Shown: piece by piece, positions 1 through 8,783 of the stretch
Layout: every line of letters starts with the position of its first letter
Position numbering within the stretch: the stretch's first letter is position 1
DNA from: Solirubrobacterales bacterium
GTDB taxonomy: Bacteria > Actinomycetota > Thermoleophilia > Solirubrobacterales > 70-9
Direction of reading: 5' to 3'
Assembly (NCBI GenBank): GCA_019456285.1
Contig: VRUE01000004.1
Span: 7,789-58,247, forward strand
DNA length: 50,459 nt
The notes under the pieces: generated by a model
Databases searched by the model: none
What the model saw: the letters and a program-made list of their open reading frames with translations, nothing else
Told to the model about the DNA's origin: nothing
Program-made: the position numbers and the translations under genes

Positions 1-43
1 TCCGGTCGACCGAAGACCCCGAGATGCGCCGGTTTGCAGGGTC
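1..43 (-). repeat. Partial palindromic element (stop-codon-abutting superfamily), cut by window edge
   Basis: Bases 1-43 align without gaps to 19247-19289, with about 36 of 43 positions identical by eye, including GATGCGYCGGTTTGCAGGG. The rest of the element lies outside the window. Its right end directly touches the TAG stop (complement of 44-46) of the minus-strand gene that follows, the same arrangement as the copies at 19169 and 33889. The strand given is that of the gene it follows. Confidence 0.6.
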
Positions 44-499
44 CTAGTTTTCCGAGCCCGCCCTATCCCAGACGTACAGCTCCAACGCCTCCCCGGCCAG
101 CTTCATCAAGCGAGGGGGAGACAGGAGGCCGAGGACGAGCTCCAGGGCGGCCTCCTCGGTGATCCCGGCGTCGACCGCCTCCTCGCCGCGGAAGCCGGCG
201 GCCAGTTTCAGCGCCTCGCGGCGATTCTCGCCGAGCGAGCCGAAGGCGCCCATCAGGAAGTCGCGGTTGGGGATCGGGTGGCCAACCTCGAGCGAGCCGT
301 GCCAGGCGGCCAGCATCGAGAGGTCGTGCTCGTCGAGCTCGGAGAGCGCCTTCGCGTAGTGGGTCTCCAGCTCGTGGTCGGGGATCTCGTCGACCCAGGC
401 CCGCACCGCCTCGCCGAGCAGCTGGCGACGGGCTTCGCGGCCGATCGAGTCCGTGATCGCGCGGATCGCGTCGGCTGGGTCTACGAAGCAGAGGGCCAT
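44..499 (-). CDS. Hypothetical protein, 151 aa, mostly helical
   Basis: This is an open frame with an ATG start at 499 and a TAG stop at 44-46, encoding 151 residues. I do not recognise the family. The protein looks soluble and acidic with several amphipathic helices, and I see no signal peptide, membrane segment, cysteine cluster or catalytic motif. It is divergent from the AddB-like gene. G/C-rich third positions support it as a real gene over the overlapping frames. Its stop codon lies exactly at the edge of the palindromic element at 1-43. Confidence 0.6.
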   Translation of the reverse strand: MALCFVDPADAIRAITDSIGREARRQLLGEAVRAWVDEIPDHELETHYAKALSELDEHDLSMLAAWHGSLEVGHPIPNRDFLMGAFGSLGENRREALKLAAGFRGEEAVDAGITEEAALELVLGLLSPPRLMKLAGEALELYVWDRAGSEN

Positions 500-600
500 G
501 CGTTGGGGGCAATCTAGAGGCGCTGGTAGACGGCAAAGCGGAGGCGCGAAACCGCAGTTTGCGGCGGCTGCGCGCCGGGGCCGGTCATAAGCTGGGAAGG

Positions 601-3600
601 GTGCCGCTGAACCTGATCCACGGGCCCCTCAACTCCGGCCGGGCTGGGCTGATCCGGCGCCGCTTCGCCGCGGTGCTCGACCGCGATCCAGTCCTCGTCG
701 TGCCCAACGTGGACGACGTATTTGCCTTCGAGTGCGAGCTGTGCGAGGCGGACGCCGCCGTCGGCGGCTCGACGATGACCTTCGGGGCGCTGTTCCGGGC
801 GGTCGCGACCGCCGGCGGCTCGCCCCCGGGCGCCGAGCTGACCCCGGCCCAGCGCCTCCGCGCCGTCTCCGTGGCGATCGACGAGCGGCGCGACAGGCTG
901 GGCCCTCTGCGGCGCTCCGCCGCCCGGCCCGGCTTCGCGGTCGCCTTCGAGCGCCTCCTCGACGAACTGCAGGCGGCCGGCCTCGACCCGGAGGCGGCCG
1001 GGCCCGAGGCCGAGACGCTGGAGGGCTCCGCCTACCTGAGCGACCTCGCGACCCTTTGCGCGGGCTACGCCGAGGTGCGATCGCGCCTCGGCCGCACCGA
1101 CTCGCACCGGATCGCCCGCGAGGCGATCGCGCTGCTGCGCCGCTCCGGGGGCTTCTGGAACGGCCGGCCGCTCTTCCTCTACGGCCTCGACGACCTCACC
1201 CGCAACCAGCTCGAGCTGATCGAGGCCCTCGCCGCGACCTCCGAGGTCACCGTGGCGCTGCCCTACGAGAAGGGGCGGGCCGCGCTGGCCGCCCGCGCCG
1301 CGCTGCTCGACCGGCTGCGATCCCGGATCGGGGTCGCGGACGAAACCCGGACCGAGCCCGACCCCGGGAACACCCCGAACGCGTTGCTCTTCCACCTCGA
1401 GCGCAGCTTCGGCGCCGCCGACGCGGAGCCGCGGCCGCCTGGTGAAGGTCTGGTCTTCCTGCGTTCGGCCGGCGAGCGCGGCGAGGCGGAGGCGATCGGC
1501 GCGGAGGCGGCGAAGCTGGTCGCCCGCGGCGTCGATCCCGCCGAGATCGCGATCGTCCTGCGGGATCCCGCCCGACGCGGCCCGCAGGTCGCCGCGGTGC
1601 TGGAGTCATACGGCATCGCAGCCGCCCTGGAGGCGGAGCTGCCGGTTGCCGGGACGGCGGTCGGGGGCGGCCTGATCGCCCTGCTCGAAGCCGAGCTCGG
1701 CGCCGGCGGGGCGAGCGACCTGCTGCGCTTCCTGCGCGGGCCGTCCGGCGTGGCCCCGCAGAGCGTCGACTGGCTCGAGCGGGCGGTGCGCCGCGGACGT
1801 GTCCAGAGCGCCGCCGCGGCGCTGCAGCTGTGGATGTCGGGGGACCGCGAGCTCCCCCACGACCTGGCACGGATCAGGGGGGCCGTCGCGAGCTCGCCGG
1901 CTGCTGCTGCGGCGGCGGTCGGCGACCTCGCCGCGACGATGGCTTCCCGCCCCCTGCGCGGCCAGGGCGACGGGCCGCGCCCCGCCCCGGGCGACGGGCT
2001 CGAGCTGCGTGCCGCGGCGGCGATCTCGAAGGCGCTCGCCGAGCTCGCCGAGCTGGGCGGGTTGGCACCGCGGCCCGAGGAGCTGGCCGGGGTGCTGGAG
2101 GGCACCGAGTTCCGCGCCTGGAGCGGCCCGGTCGAAGGACGGGTGCGAATCGCCAGCCCCTACCGGTTGCGGGCGGGGCGCTTCGACCACGTCTTCGCCG
2201 CCTCGCTCCAGGACGGTGAGTTCCCGCGCCGCGACCGCGGCGGCGATCCATTCCTCTCCGAGCGCCAGCGGGCCTCGCTCGGGCTCGACCCCCGCCGCGA
2301 CACCGAGGCCGAGGAGCGCTACCTGTTCTACGTCAGCCTCTCGCTGGCCCGCGAGCGGCTCTTCCTCTCCTACCGCGACAGCGACGAGAACGGCGCCGCC
2401 GAGGCGCGCTCGCCGCTGCTCGACGACGTCCGCCGCCTGCTGGCGCCACCCCCCGACGGCGAGGCCCCCGACCCGGTCGAGGAGTCGATCGCCCGCGGGC
2501 GCGACCTGGCCCGGGTCGTCCACCCGGTCGCCGAGGCGCCGTCCGAGGACGAGCTGGCCCGTGCGATCGCCGCCCACGGAAGGGGCGGCGATGCGGAAGC
2601 GCTGCTCGCTGCGGCGGAGGTCGGGGGCGGCCCCCGGCGGCGGGTCCTGGCGCGGATCGAGGCGGCCCGGGCCGCCGAGGCCGCCGCCCGCGCCCCCGGC
2701 CCGCTCGCCAACCCCGCCGCGATCGAGTCGCTGGCCACGGTCCCCGCCTACGGCGGGACGACGCTGGAGGAGTTCGACCTCTGCTCCTACCGCTGGTTCG
2801 TCTCGCACGAGCTCGACCCCCAGCCGCTCGACCCGGCTCCCGATCCGCTCGTCCAGGGCGGGCTCATGCACGCCGCCCTCGACCGCCTCTACCGCGAGCG
2901 GCCCGGCGGCGACCCCCTCCCCCGCCCCGGATCGCTGGGCGCCTGGATAGGGCGGGGGCGGGAGCTGGTCGCCGAGATCGCCGCCGAGCGGCAGCTGGGC
3001 GACCATCCCACCGAGCGGGCGATCGTCCGCCGAGTCGAGCGCCTGCTGATCCGCTTCCTGGCCGAGGAGTCGCGGCGCGACACCGGCGGCTTCGAGCCGT
3101 GGCTGCTGGAGGCGACCTTCGGCGAGGACGAGGACAGCGAGCGCCCGGCCCTGGAGATCGACGGCTGGGGCCTGCACGGGACGATCGACCGGGTCGACCG
3201 CGACGCCCGCGGGCGGACACTGGTCCTCGACTACAAGCTCTCCGGCACCGTCACGCCCCGTGAGAAGCTCGAGGAGAGGGCGAAGCTCCAGCTCCAGCTC
3301 TACCTGCTGGCCGTCGCCGAGCATTGGGGCGCGCGGCCCGTCGGTGGGCTCTATCACCCGCTGCGCGGCACCTCGGTGCGGCGCCCGCGGGGCGCCGTGC
3401 TCGACGAGGCGGCGGCGGACCTTGCCTCCTACCGGCTCTACGACAACGACCTGGTCGACAACGAGGGGTTCGAGCAGCTGCTGGCCGAGGCGCGACAGAG
3501 AGCCGGCGCGATCGTCGACCGGATGCGAGCCGGCGAGATCGGCCGCGACCCCGGCCCGCGGCAGGGGCTGCGCGGCCACGATGTCTGTCCCACCTTCTGC

Positions 3601-3669
3601 GACTTCGCCCCGATCTGCCGCCGCGACCGGGCGCCGCTGAGCAAGCAGGGCCTCGAGGTGAAGGAGTAG
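601..3669 (+). CDS. addB: AddB-like helicase-nuclease subunit (PD-(D/E)XK family)
   Basis: Likely the AddB-type subunit of an AddAB/RecBCD-like complex that resects double-strand breaks before recombination. The N-terminus has a decayed Walker A (GPLNSGRAG, invariant Lys replaced by Arg), so it probably does not hydrolyse ATP. A motif VI-like stretch, YLFYVSLSLARERLFLSY, follows mid-protein. The C-terminal RecB-type nuclease is marked by LVLDYKLSG. One Cys in EEFDLCSYRWF and three at the C-terminus (CPTFCDFAPIC) match the four-Cys iron-sulphur staple of AddB nucleases. GTG 601 puts the Walker-like loop near the N-terminus as in the family; TTG 559 is an alternative. Stop and next start overlap by one base (TAGTG), so it is coupled to the AddA-like gene. 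About 1022 aa, close to AddB length. Confidence 0.85.
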   Translation: MPLNLIHGPLNSGRAGLIRRRFAAVLDRDPVLVVPNVDDVFAFECELCEADAAVGGSTMTFGALFRAVATAGGSPPGAELTPAQRLRAVSVAIDERRDRLGPLRRSAARPGFAVAFERLLDELQAAGLDPEAAGPEAETLEGSAYLSDLATLCAGYAEVRSRLGRTDSHRIAREAIALLRRSGGFWNGRPLFLYGLDDLTRNQLELIEALAATSEVTVALPYEKGRAALAARAALLDRLRSRIGVADETRTEPDPGNTPNALLFHLERSFGAADAEPRPPGEGLVFLRSAGERGEAEAIGAEAAKLVARGVDPAEIAIVLRDPARRGPQVAAVLESYGIAAALEAELPVAGTAVGGGLIALLEAELGAGGASDLLRFLRGPSGVAPQSVDWLERAVRRGRVQSAAAALQLWMSGDRELPHDLARIRGAVASSPAAAAAAVGDLAATMASRPLRGQGDGPRPAPGDGLELRAAAAISKALAELAELGGLAPRPEELAGVLEGTEFRAWSGPVEGRVRIASPYRLRAGRFDHVFAASLQDGEFPRRDRGGDPFLSERQRASLGLDPRRDTEAEERYLFYVSLSLARERLFLSYRDSDENGAAEARSPLLDDVRRLLAPPPDGEAPDPVEESIARGRDLARVVHPVAEAPSEDELARAIAAHGRGGDAEALLAAAEVGGGPRRRVLARIEAARAAEAAARAPGPLANPAAIESLATVPAYGGTTLEEFDLCSYRWFVSHELDPQPLDPAPDPLVQGGLMHAALDRLYRERPGGDPLPRPGSLGAWIGRGRELVAEIAAERQLGDHPTERAIVRRVERLLIRFLAEESRRDTGGFEPWLLEATFGEDEDSERPALEIDGWGLHGTIDRVDRDARGRTLVLDYKLSGTVTPREKLEERAKLQLQLYLLAVAEHWGARPVGGLYHPLRGTSVRRPRGAVLDEAAADLASYRLYDNDLVDNEGFEQLLAEARQRAGAIVDRMRAGEIGRDPGPRQGLRGHDVCPTFCDFAPICRRDRAPLSKQGLEVKE

Positions 3670-6600
3670 TGAGCGGCGGGCGCACACCGACCCCCGAGCA
3701 GGCGGCGGCAATCGGCGCCGCCGGCCGCAACGTGCTGCTCGAGGCGGGGGCCGGGACTGGCAAGACCGGGGTGATGATGGACCGCTACTGCCGGCTGACC
3801 TGCGACGAGGGGGTTTCCCCCGACGCGATCCTCGCCTTCACCTTCACCGATAAGGCGGCCGCCGAGCTGCGGCAGCGGATCCGCGCCGAGCTGGCCCGAC
3901 GCGCCGCGGACGGCTCCGAGCGCGCCCGGGTGCTGCTCGGTGAGATCGGCGGCGCCTGGGTGACGACCATCCACGGCTTCTGCAACCGGCTGCTCGCCGG
4001 CCACCCGGTCGCCGCCGGGATCGACCCCCGCTTCCGCGTGCTTGACGCCCCGGAGGCCGAGCGGGCCGCCCGGGAGGCCTTCGACGAGGCGCTGGAGGCG
4101 TTCCTCGCGGAGGGTGGCGAGGCGCGCGAGGAGACCGTCGCGGCCTTCGAGATCGACGGGCTGCGGACGATCGTCGGCGGCGCCCACGCGGAGCTGCGCA
4201 GCCGCGGCTTCGCCGAGCCGAGCCTGCCGGGCCCGCCGACGCCGGACGCGGCGGCGGCGATCCGCCGCGCCGCCGATGCCGCCGCCGAGGCGCTGGAGGA
4301 GCTGAAGCCCGACGACGCCAGGCGCGAGCTCCTGGAGCGGGCCGTGGCGACGCTGGGCGCCGGCCACGACGGGCCACTCGACCTCGACGCGCTGACGGCG
4401 CTGAGCACCGAGAGCAAGACGAAGAGCGTCGCCGCGTACCGCGAGGCGATCGACGCGGCGATCGCCCGCACCGCGGAGGCGGGCGAGGGAGGCGAGGCCT
4501 ACCGCCACGTCGCGACGCTGCTCGAACTCTTCTCCTCGCGCTTCGAGGCGGCCAAGGAGCGCCGGGCCGGGGTCGACTTCGAGGACCTCCAGATCCTCGC
4601 CGCCGGGCTGCTGGAGCGGGCCGAGATCGGCGCGGCCTACCGCTCCCGGTTCAGGCACCTGATGGTCGACGAGTTCCAGGACACCAACCGCCTCCAGCTG
4701 CGGCTGATCGAGGCGCTGCGCGGGCCGGAGAGCGAGCTGATGGTGGTTGGCGACGAGTTCCAGTCGATCTACGGCTTCCGCCACGCCGACCTCGACGTGT
4801 TCCGCGAGCAGCGCCGCCTGATCGAGGAAAGCCCGGGCGGCGAGGTGATGGAGCTGAGCGGCAACTTCCGCTCCCGGCCCGCGGTGATCGGCGCGGTGAA
4901 CACAATCGGCGCCGCGCTGCTCGGCGACTCGTTCCGCCCGCTGCGGGTCGGCGCCGTGCCGCAAGCGGGCCCTGCCGGCGGAGGCGCGGCGGTCGAGCTG
5001 CTGCTCACCGCCCGCGACGGCTGGGACGAAGAGGACATCGAGCTGGAGCCGGCGGTCGACGGCCGCACCCCGCTCAACTGCCTCGCCGAGGCGCGCTTCG
5101 TCGCCGAGCGGCTGCGAGCGCTGGCCGACACAGGGGCGGAGCACCGCGAGATGGTCGTGCTGCTGCGCGCCTTCACCCACCTCGACGCCTACGAGGACGC
5201 GCTGGAGCGGGCCGGCCTGCGCCCCTACGTGGTCGGTGGCCGTGGCTACTGGTCCCAGCAGCAGGTCTCCGACGTCTGCGCCCTGCTGGCGACGATCGCC
5301 AACCCGCTCGACGACCAGGCCCTGTTCGGCGCCCTCGCCTCCCCCGCCTGCGGGCTCTCTCCCGACACCCTCTGGCTGCTGCGCGCCGCGGCCGGCAAGC
5401 GGCGCCACGTCTGGCCGGCGGTCGAGCGGGCGGCTGGCCCGGGCGAGCCGGAGCTGGAGGCGCCCGAGCGGCTGGCGCAGATCCCCGCCCCGGAGCGGCA
5501 GCTGCTGAGCCGATTTGCCGAGACGATCGGCCGCTTGCGCGAGCGCGGCCCCCGGCTCCCGCTGGCGGGCCTGATCGAGGCGGCGATCGGCGAGACCGGG
5601 TACGACCTCGCGGTGCTGATGCGGCCGGCCGGCGAGGCCCGCTTCGCCAACGTGCGCAAGCTGATGCGGCTCGCCACCGAGTTCGAGTCGCGCCAGGGGC
5701 GCGACCTGCGCGGGCTGCTCGACTTCCTCGCCTCGCGAGCCGAGACCGACGGCGAGGCGCAGGCCGCGACGGCGGCCGAGGGCCACGACGGAGTGCGGAT
5801 CATGACCGTCCACAACGCCAAGGGGCTGGAGTTCGGCGTGGTCGCCGTGCCCGACCTCTCACGCAGCCTGCTGGCCGGCTCGCGGCCGCCGCTGCTGGCG
5901 CTCGGCCGCGGCGAGGAGCCGCGGGTGGGGATGCAGCTTCGCCGGCTCGGCGCCGGCTCGGTCAACCTCTACTCCTACGCCGAGCTCTGCGAGGAGGCGA
6001 AGCAGCGCGACGCCGAGGAGGGGCTGCGGCTCTTCCACGTAGCCGCCACCCGCGCCCGCGATCGGTTGATCCTCAGCGGCGTCGTCAAGCCGAAGGCCGG
6101 GCGGGAGACGGCGCCCGGCACCCCGGTCGTCGAGCGGATCGTCGACGCCTTCGAGATCGCCCGCGACGGCGACTCGGCGGTCCCGATCGCCGCGCCCGAG
6201 CCGCGCCAGGGGCTCGACGCGGCCTTCGAGCCCTCCGAGATCGCAGTCCGGGCCAGCCTCCCATCCCCCGCGCGAGCCGCCGAGCTGGCGGTGACGAGGC
6301 GGGGGGAGGACGCCGCACGCCCGCTTGGCGAAGGGCCGGCGCCGCTGGTCGAGCGCCGCCCTCCGGCCGTGCCGCGCCGACCGCTCTCCTACTCGGCGCT
6401 CTCCGCCTACGAGGACTGCCCCTACCGCTTCTACATGGAGCGCGTGCTCGGACTGGGCGCGTGCGTTCGCAGTTATGCCCGCATACCGGGCAAAAGTGCG
6501 AACGCACCTGTCTTCTCCTCGGTGCGAGAGGAGCGAGCCGCTCGCGGCAACGCCGTCCACGCGCTGCTCGAGTGGAGCCAGGCCAACGGGTGGCGCGAGC

Positions 6601-7184
6601 CACCCGGGGAGCTGGCCCGCCGCCACGCCCTCGCCGCGGGCCTCGACCTCGACTCCGGAGGGCCGGTCGAGGAGCTGCTCGAGCCGGTCCGCGGCTGGCT
6701 CGGGTCCAGCCTCTTCCGCGAGCGGGTCGCCGCCGGCCAGGCCGAGGCCCGCGCCGAGGTCCCGGTCCTGCTCGGCGTCGCCGGCACGGTGCTGCGCGGC
6801 TCGATCGACCTGCTGGTCGAGCGCGACGGCGCCGCGCCGCTCGTCGTCGACTACAAGACCGACCGCCTCGACGGCTCCGACCCGGCCGAGCACGCCGGCC
6901 GCTACGAGGTCCAGCGCGGCATCTACGCCCTCGCCGCGAGCGAGTCCCGCGGCGCTCCGCAGGTCGAGGTCGCCTACGTCTTCCTGGAGCGGCCTGACGA
7001 ACCGGCCATCGCCCTGCTTGGCCCAGCCGAGATGGACGCCGCCCGGGAGCGCCTCGGCGCGGCGATCGAGCGGATCGGGCGCGGTGAGTTCCCGGCCGCC
7101 GCGCCCGACGACCGCAGCGAGTCGCTGTGCCGGGGCTGCCCGGCGCTGGGGCGGATGTGCTCGGGCCCTGCTCCAGCTTCTTAG
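3669..7184 (+). CDS. addA: AddA-like UvrD-family helicase/nuclease
   Basis: ATP-dependent 3'-5' helicase with a C-terminal nuclease, partner of the upstream AddB-like protein in double-strand break processing. About 1171 aa. Visible motifs in order: Walker A GAGTGKT (residues 27-33), FTFTDKAAAELRQRI (Ia), DEFQDTN (motif II, about 334-340), GDEFQSIYGFRHAD (III), MTVHNAKGLEF (V), FHVAATRARDRL (VI), then the nuclease motif VVDYKTDRLDG (Asp about 1061, Lys about 1063). A C-terminal CRGC...C cluster is also present. GTG 3669 has AAGGAG just upstream and overlaps the addB stop; longer in-frame extensions read through addB and are rejected. Residues about 931-947 are encoded by a palindrome (6461-6507) inserted in frame between the CPYRFYMERVLGL segment and the nuclease core. 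Confidence 0.9.
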   Translation: MSGGRTPTPEQAAAIGAAGRNVLLEAGAGTGKTGVMMDRYCRLTCDEGVSPDAILAFTFTDKAAAELRQRIRAELARRAADGSERARVLLGEIGGAWVTTIHGFCNRLLAGHPVAAGIDPRFRVLDAPEAERAAREAFDEALEAFLAEGGEAREETVAAFEIDGLRTIVGGAHAELRSRGFAEPSLPGPPTPDAAAAIRRAADAAAEALEELKPDDARRELLERAVATLGAGHDGPLDLDALTALSTESKTKSVAAYREAIDAAIARTAEAGEGGEAYRHVATLLELFSSRFEAAKERRAGVDFEDLQILAAGLLERAEIGAAYRSRFRHLMVDEFQDTNRLQLRLIEALRGPESELMVVGDEFQSIYGFRHADLDVFREQRRLIEESPGGEVMELSGNFRSRPAVIGAVNTIGAALLGDSFRPLRVGAVPQAGPAGGGAAVELLLTARDGWDEEDIELEPAVDGRTPLNCLAEARFVAERLRALADTGAEHREMVVLLRAFTHLDAYEDALERAGLRPYVVGGRGYWSQQQVSDVCALLATIANPLDDQALFGALASPACGLSPDTLWLLRAAAGKRRHVWPAVERAAGPGEPELEAPERLAQIPAPERQLLSRFAETIGRLRERGPRLPLAGLIEAAIGETGYDLAVLMRPAGEARFANVRKLMRLATEFESRQGRDLRGLLDFLASRAETDGEAQAATAAEGHDGVRIMTVHNAKGLEFGVVAVPDLSRSLLAGSRPPLLALGRGEEPRVGMQLRRLGAGSVNLYSYAELCEEAKQRDAEEGLRLFHVAATRARDRLILSGVVKPKAGRETAPGTPVVERIVDAFEIARDGDSAVPIAAPEPRQGLDAAFEPSEIAVRASLPSPARAAELAVTRRGEDAARPLGEGPAPLVERRPPAVPRRPLSYSALSAYEDCPYRFYMERVLGLGACVRSYARIPGKSANAPVFSSVREERAARGNAVHALLEWSQANGWREPPGELARRHALAAGLDLDSGGPVEELLEPVRGWLGSSLFRERVAAGQAEARAEVPVLLGVAGTVLRGSIDLLVERDGAAPLVVDYKTDRLDGSDPAEHAGRYEVQRGIYALAASESRGAPQVEVAYVFLERPDEPAIALLGPAEMDAARERLGAAIERIGRGEFPAAAPDDRSESLCRGCPALGRMCSGPAPAS
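6461..6507. repeat. 47-bp nested palindrome inserted in frame inside addA
   Basis: The arms GTGCGTTCGCA (6461-6471) and TGCGAACGCAC (6497-6507) are perfect 11-bp inverted repeats. They enclose a second pair, TGCCCG (6476-6481) and CGGGCA (6487-6492). The reading frame stays open and adds residues such as RSYARIPGKSANAP, low-complexity and unlike the surrounding helicase-nuclease sequence. Rickettsial palindromic elements are known to sit in frame in protein genes in this way; the comparison is by analogy only. Confidence 0.75.
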
Positions 7185-7189
7185 CGAGG

Positions 7190-7528
7190 CTACCCGGCGC
7201 GCTGCCAGCGGCGCGCCCAGGACCGCAGCTCGGCGATCGCCGGCCGCAACTCCGCACCCTTCTCGGTGAGCGAGTAGGTGACCTGAACCGGAGAGCCCGC
7301 CTCCACATCCCTCTCAACCACGCCCTCGTCCTCCAGCTCGCGCAATCTCCGCGAGAGCAGCCTGTCCGAGAGCCCCGGCACGGCCCTCGCCAGCTCCCCG
7401 AACCTCAGCGGCCGCTCGGTGAGGGCGCAGAGGATCGCCCCGGTCCACCGCTTCCCGATCAGCTCGATCGCGGCATGGAAGTGAGGGCAGACTCCCCGGG
7501 ACTCCTGGGTCGTGGATGTTGCTTCCAC
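7190..7528 (-). CDS. HxlR-family winged-helix transcriptional regulator
   Basis: A 112-aa protein with the HxlR layout: an N-terminal CPHFHAAIELIGKRWTGAIL segment with the conserved early Cys, then RFGELARAVPGLSDRLLSRRL (recognition helix region) and a wing ending in VTYSLTEKGAEL. Such proteins usually bind DNA as dimers and often sense redox or electrophile stress through the N-terminal Cys. It is divergent from the MarP-like protease gene, and a 5-5-5 palindrome lies between them, so it may control itself and that gene. Start is GTG 7528. It converges on addA with a 5-bp gap. Confidence 0.88.
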   Translation of the reverse strand: MEATSTTQESRGVCPHFHAAIELIGKRWTGAILCALTERPLRFGELARAVPGLSDRLLSRRLRELEDEGVVERDVEAGSPVQVTYSLTEKGAELRPAIAELRSWARRWQRAG

Positions 7529-7538
7529 GTTGAGGCAG

Positions 7539-7553
7539 CTTACTGAACGTAAG
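7539..7553. promoter_or_regulatory. Candidate HxlR operator (palindrome)
   Basis: CTTAC-TGAAC-GTAAG is a perfect 5-bp inverted repeat with a 5-bp spacer, 10 bp upstream of the hxlR start and about 25 bp upstream of the divergent protease gene. HxlR proteins typically bind such sites in divergent promoters. Assignment is by position and symmetry only. Confidence 0.45.
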
Positions 7554-7578
7554 TGATGGGCTTAGGACCTTAGCCTGC

Positions 7579-8733
7579 TTGTATTCGCCCGTGACCGTTC
7601 TCGACTGGGGCATCGTCGCCTTCACGCTGGCCCTCGGGCTCTGGGGATACCGGCAGGGCCTGATCGTCGGGGTCCTGACCCTGGTGGGGTTCGGCGCCGG
7701 GGCATTTGCCGGTGGCCGAGTTGGGCCTCTGGTGCTGGCGCAGGGGTCCGAGTCACCCTACGCGCCGCTGTGCGCCGCGCTGGGGGCGTTGCTTGTGGGC
7801 GCCCTGGTCGCGGTCACCCTGGAGAGCTTCGCGCTGGGGCTGCGGGCGCGGGTGATCCGGGGGAAGGGGCTGCACCTGGCCGACGGAGCGAGCGGCGCGG
7901 CGCTGGTCGCCTCGGTCGCGCTGGGGCTCGTCTGGGTCTTCGGCGCGGTAGCCCTGCACGCGCCGGGGACTGCCCAGCTGCGGGCCGACGTCCAGCGCTC
8001 GGTGATCCTGCGCAACCTCAACGACATGCTGCCGCCCTCGGGGCCGGTCCTCAACGCCCTCAACCGAGTCGACCCTGCCCCCTCGATCGTCGGGCCGGCA
8101 ACCCCGGTGGCGCCGCCCGACGCGGCGATCGCCACCGACCCCGACGTGCTGCGGGCGGGCCGCTCGGTGGTCCGCGTCCTCGGCACCGCCTGCGGCCTCG
8201 GCACCGAGGGCTCCGGCTGGGTCGGCGCGCCCGGGCTGGTCGTCACCAACGCCCACGTCGTCGCCGGCGAGGACGACACCACGGTCACGACCCAGGACGG
8301 CGCCACCCTCGACGCGACGGCGGTGCGCTACGACCCCGGCAACGACCTCGCCCTGCTCCGGATCGGCGCCGACATCCCGGCCCTCTCCGTCGCCCCCGAC
8401 CCGAGCCGGGGAGAGTCCGGCGCCGTGCTCGGCTATCCGGAAAACGGCCCCTACGCGGTCGCCGCCGCCCGGCTCGGCGACACCCGCGAGGTGATCAGCG
8501 AGGACTCCTACGGCCGCGGCCCGATCCGCCGCACCGTCGCCTCCCTGCGCGGCAGCGTCCGCAGCGGCAACTCCGGTGGGCCCCTGGTCGACTCCCGCGG
8601 TCGAGTCCTCGGCACTGTCTTCGCCTCCACAACCTCCGGCACCCCGGGCGGTTTCGTCATCCCAAACGAAGTTGTTCTCTCAGCCCTGAGAGAGACGGCG
8701 GCGCCCGTCGACACGGGTCCTTGCACGGGCTGA
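7579..8733 (+). CDS. MarP-like membrane serine protease (CvpA domain + trypsin-like protease)
   Basis: The N-terminal half (about residues 5-130) has four hydrophobic segments of the CvpA/colicin V production type (LDWGIVAFTLALGLWGYRQG at the start). A chymotrypsin-fold protease domain follows. The triad is visible as His226 (TNAHVV), Asp256 (GNDLALL) and Ser332 (GNSGGPL). The domain order matches mycobacterial MarP, a membrane protease needed for acid resistance that acts on peptidoglycan hydrolases. Two cysteines flank the protease domain (TACGLG and the C-terminal PCTG). The penicillin-binding protein directly downstream fits a cell-envelope role. TTG 7579 has a weak upstream AGGA; GTG 7591 is an equally possible start. 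Confidence 0.85.
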   Translation: MYSPVTVLDWGIVAFTLALGLWGYRQGLIVGVLTLVGFGAGAFAGGRVGPLVLAQGSESPYAPLCAALGALLVGALVAVTLESFALGLRARVIRGKGLHLADGASGAALVASVALGLVWVFGAVALHAPGTAQLRADVQRSVILRNLNDMLPPSGPVLNALNRVDPAPSIVGPATPVAPPDAAIATDPDVLRAGRSVVRVLGTACGLGTEGSGWVGAPGLVVTNAHVVAGEDDTTVTTQDGATLDATAVRYDPGNDLALLRIGADIPALSVAPDPSRGESGAVLGYPENGPYAVAAARLGDTREVISEDSYGRGPIRRTVASLRGSVRSGNSGGPLVDSRGRVLGTVFASTTSGTPGGFVIPNEVVLSALRETAAPVDTGPCTG

Positions 8734-8783
8734 GCTGAGCGGAGAGTAGTACCCGACCCCTCTCCCCACTAGATTTCTCCCTG

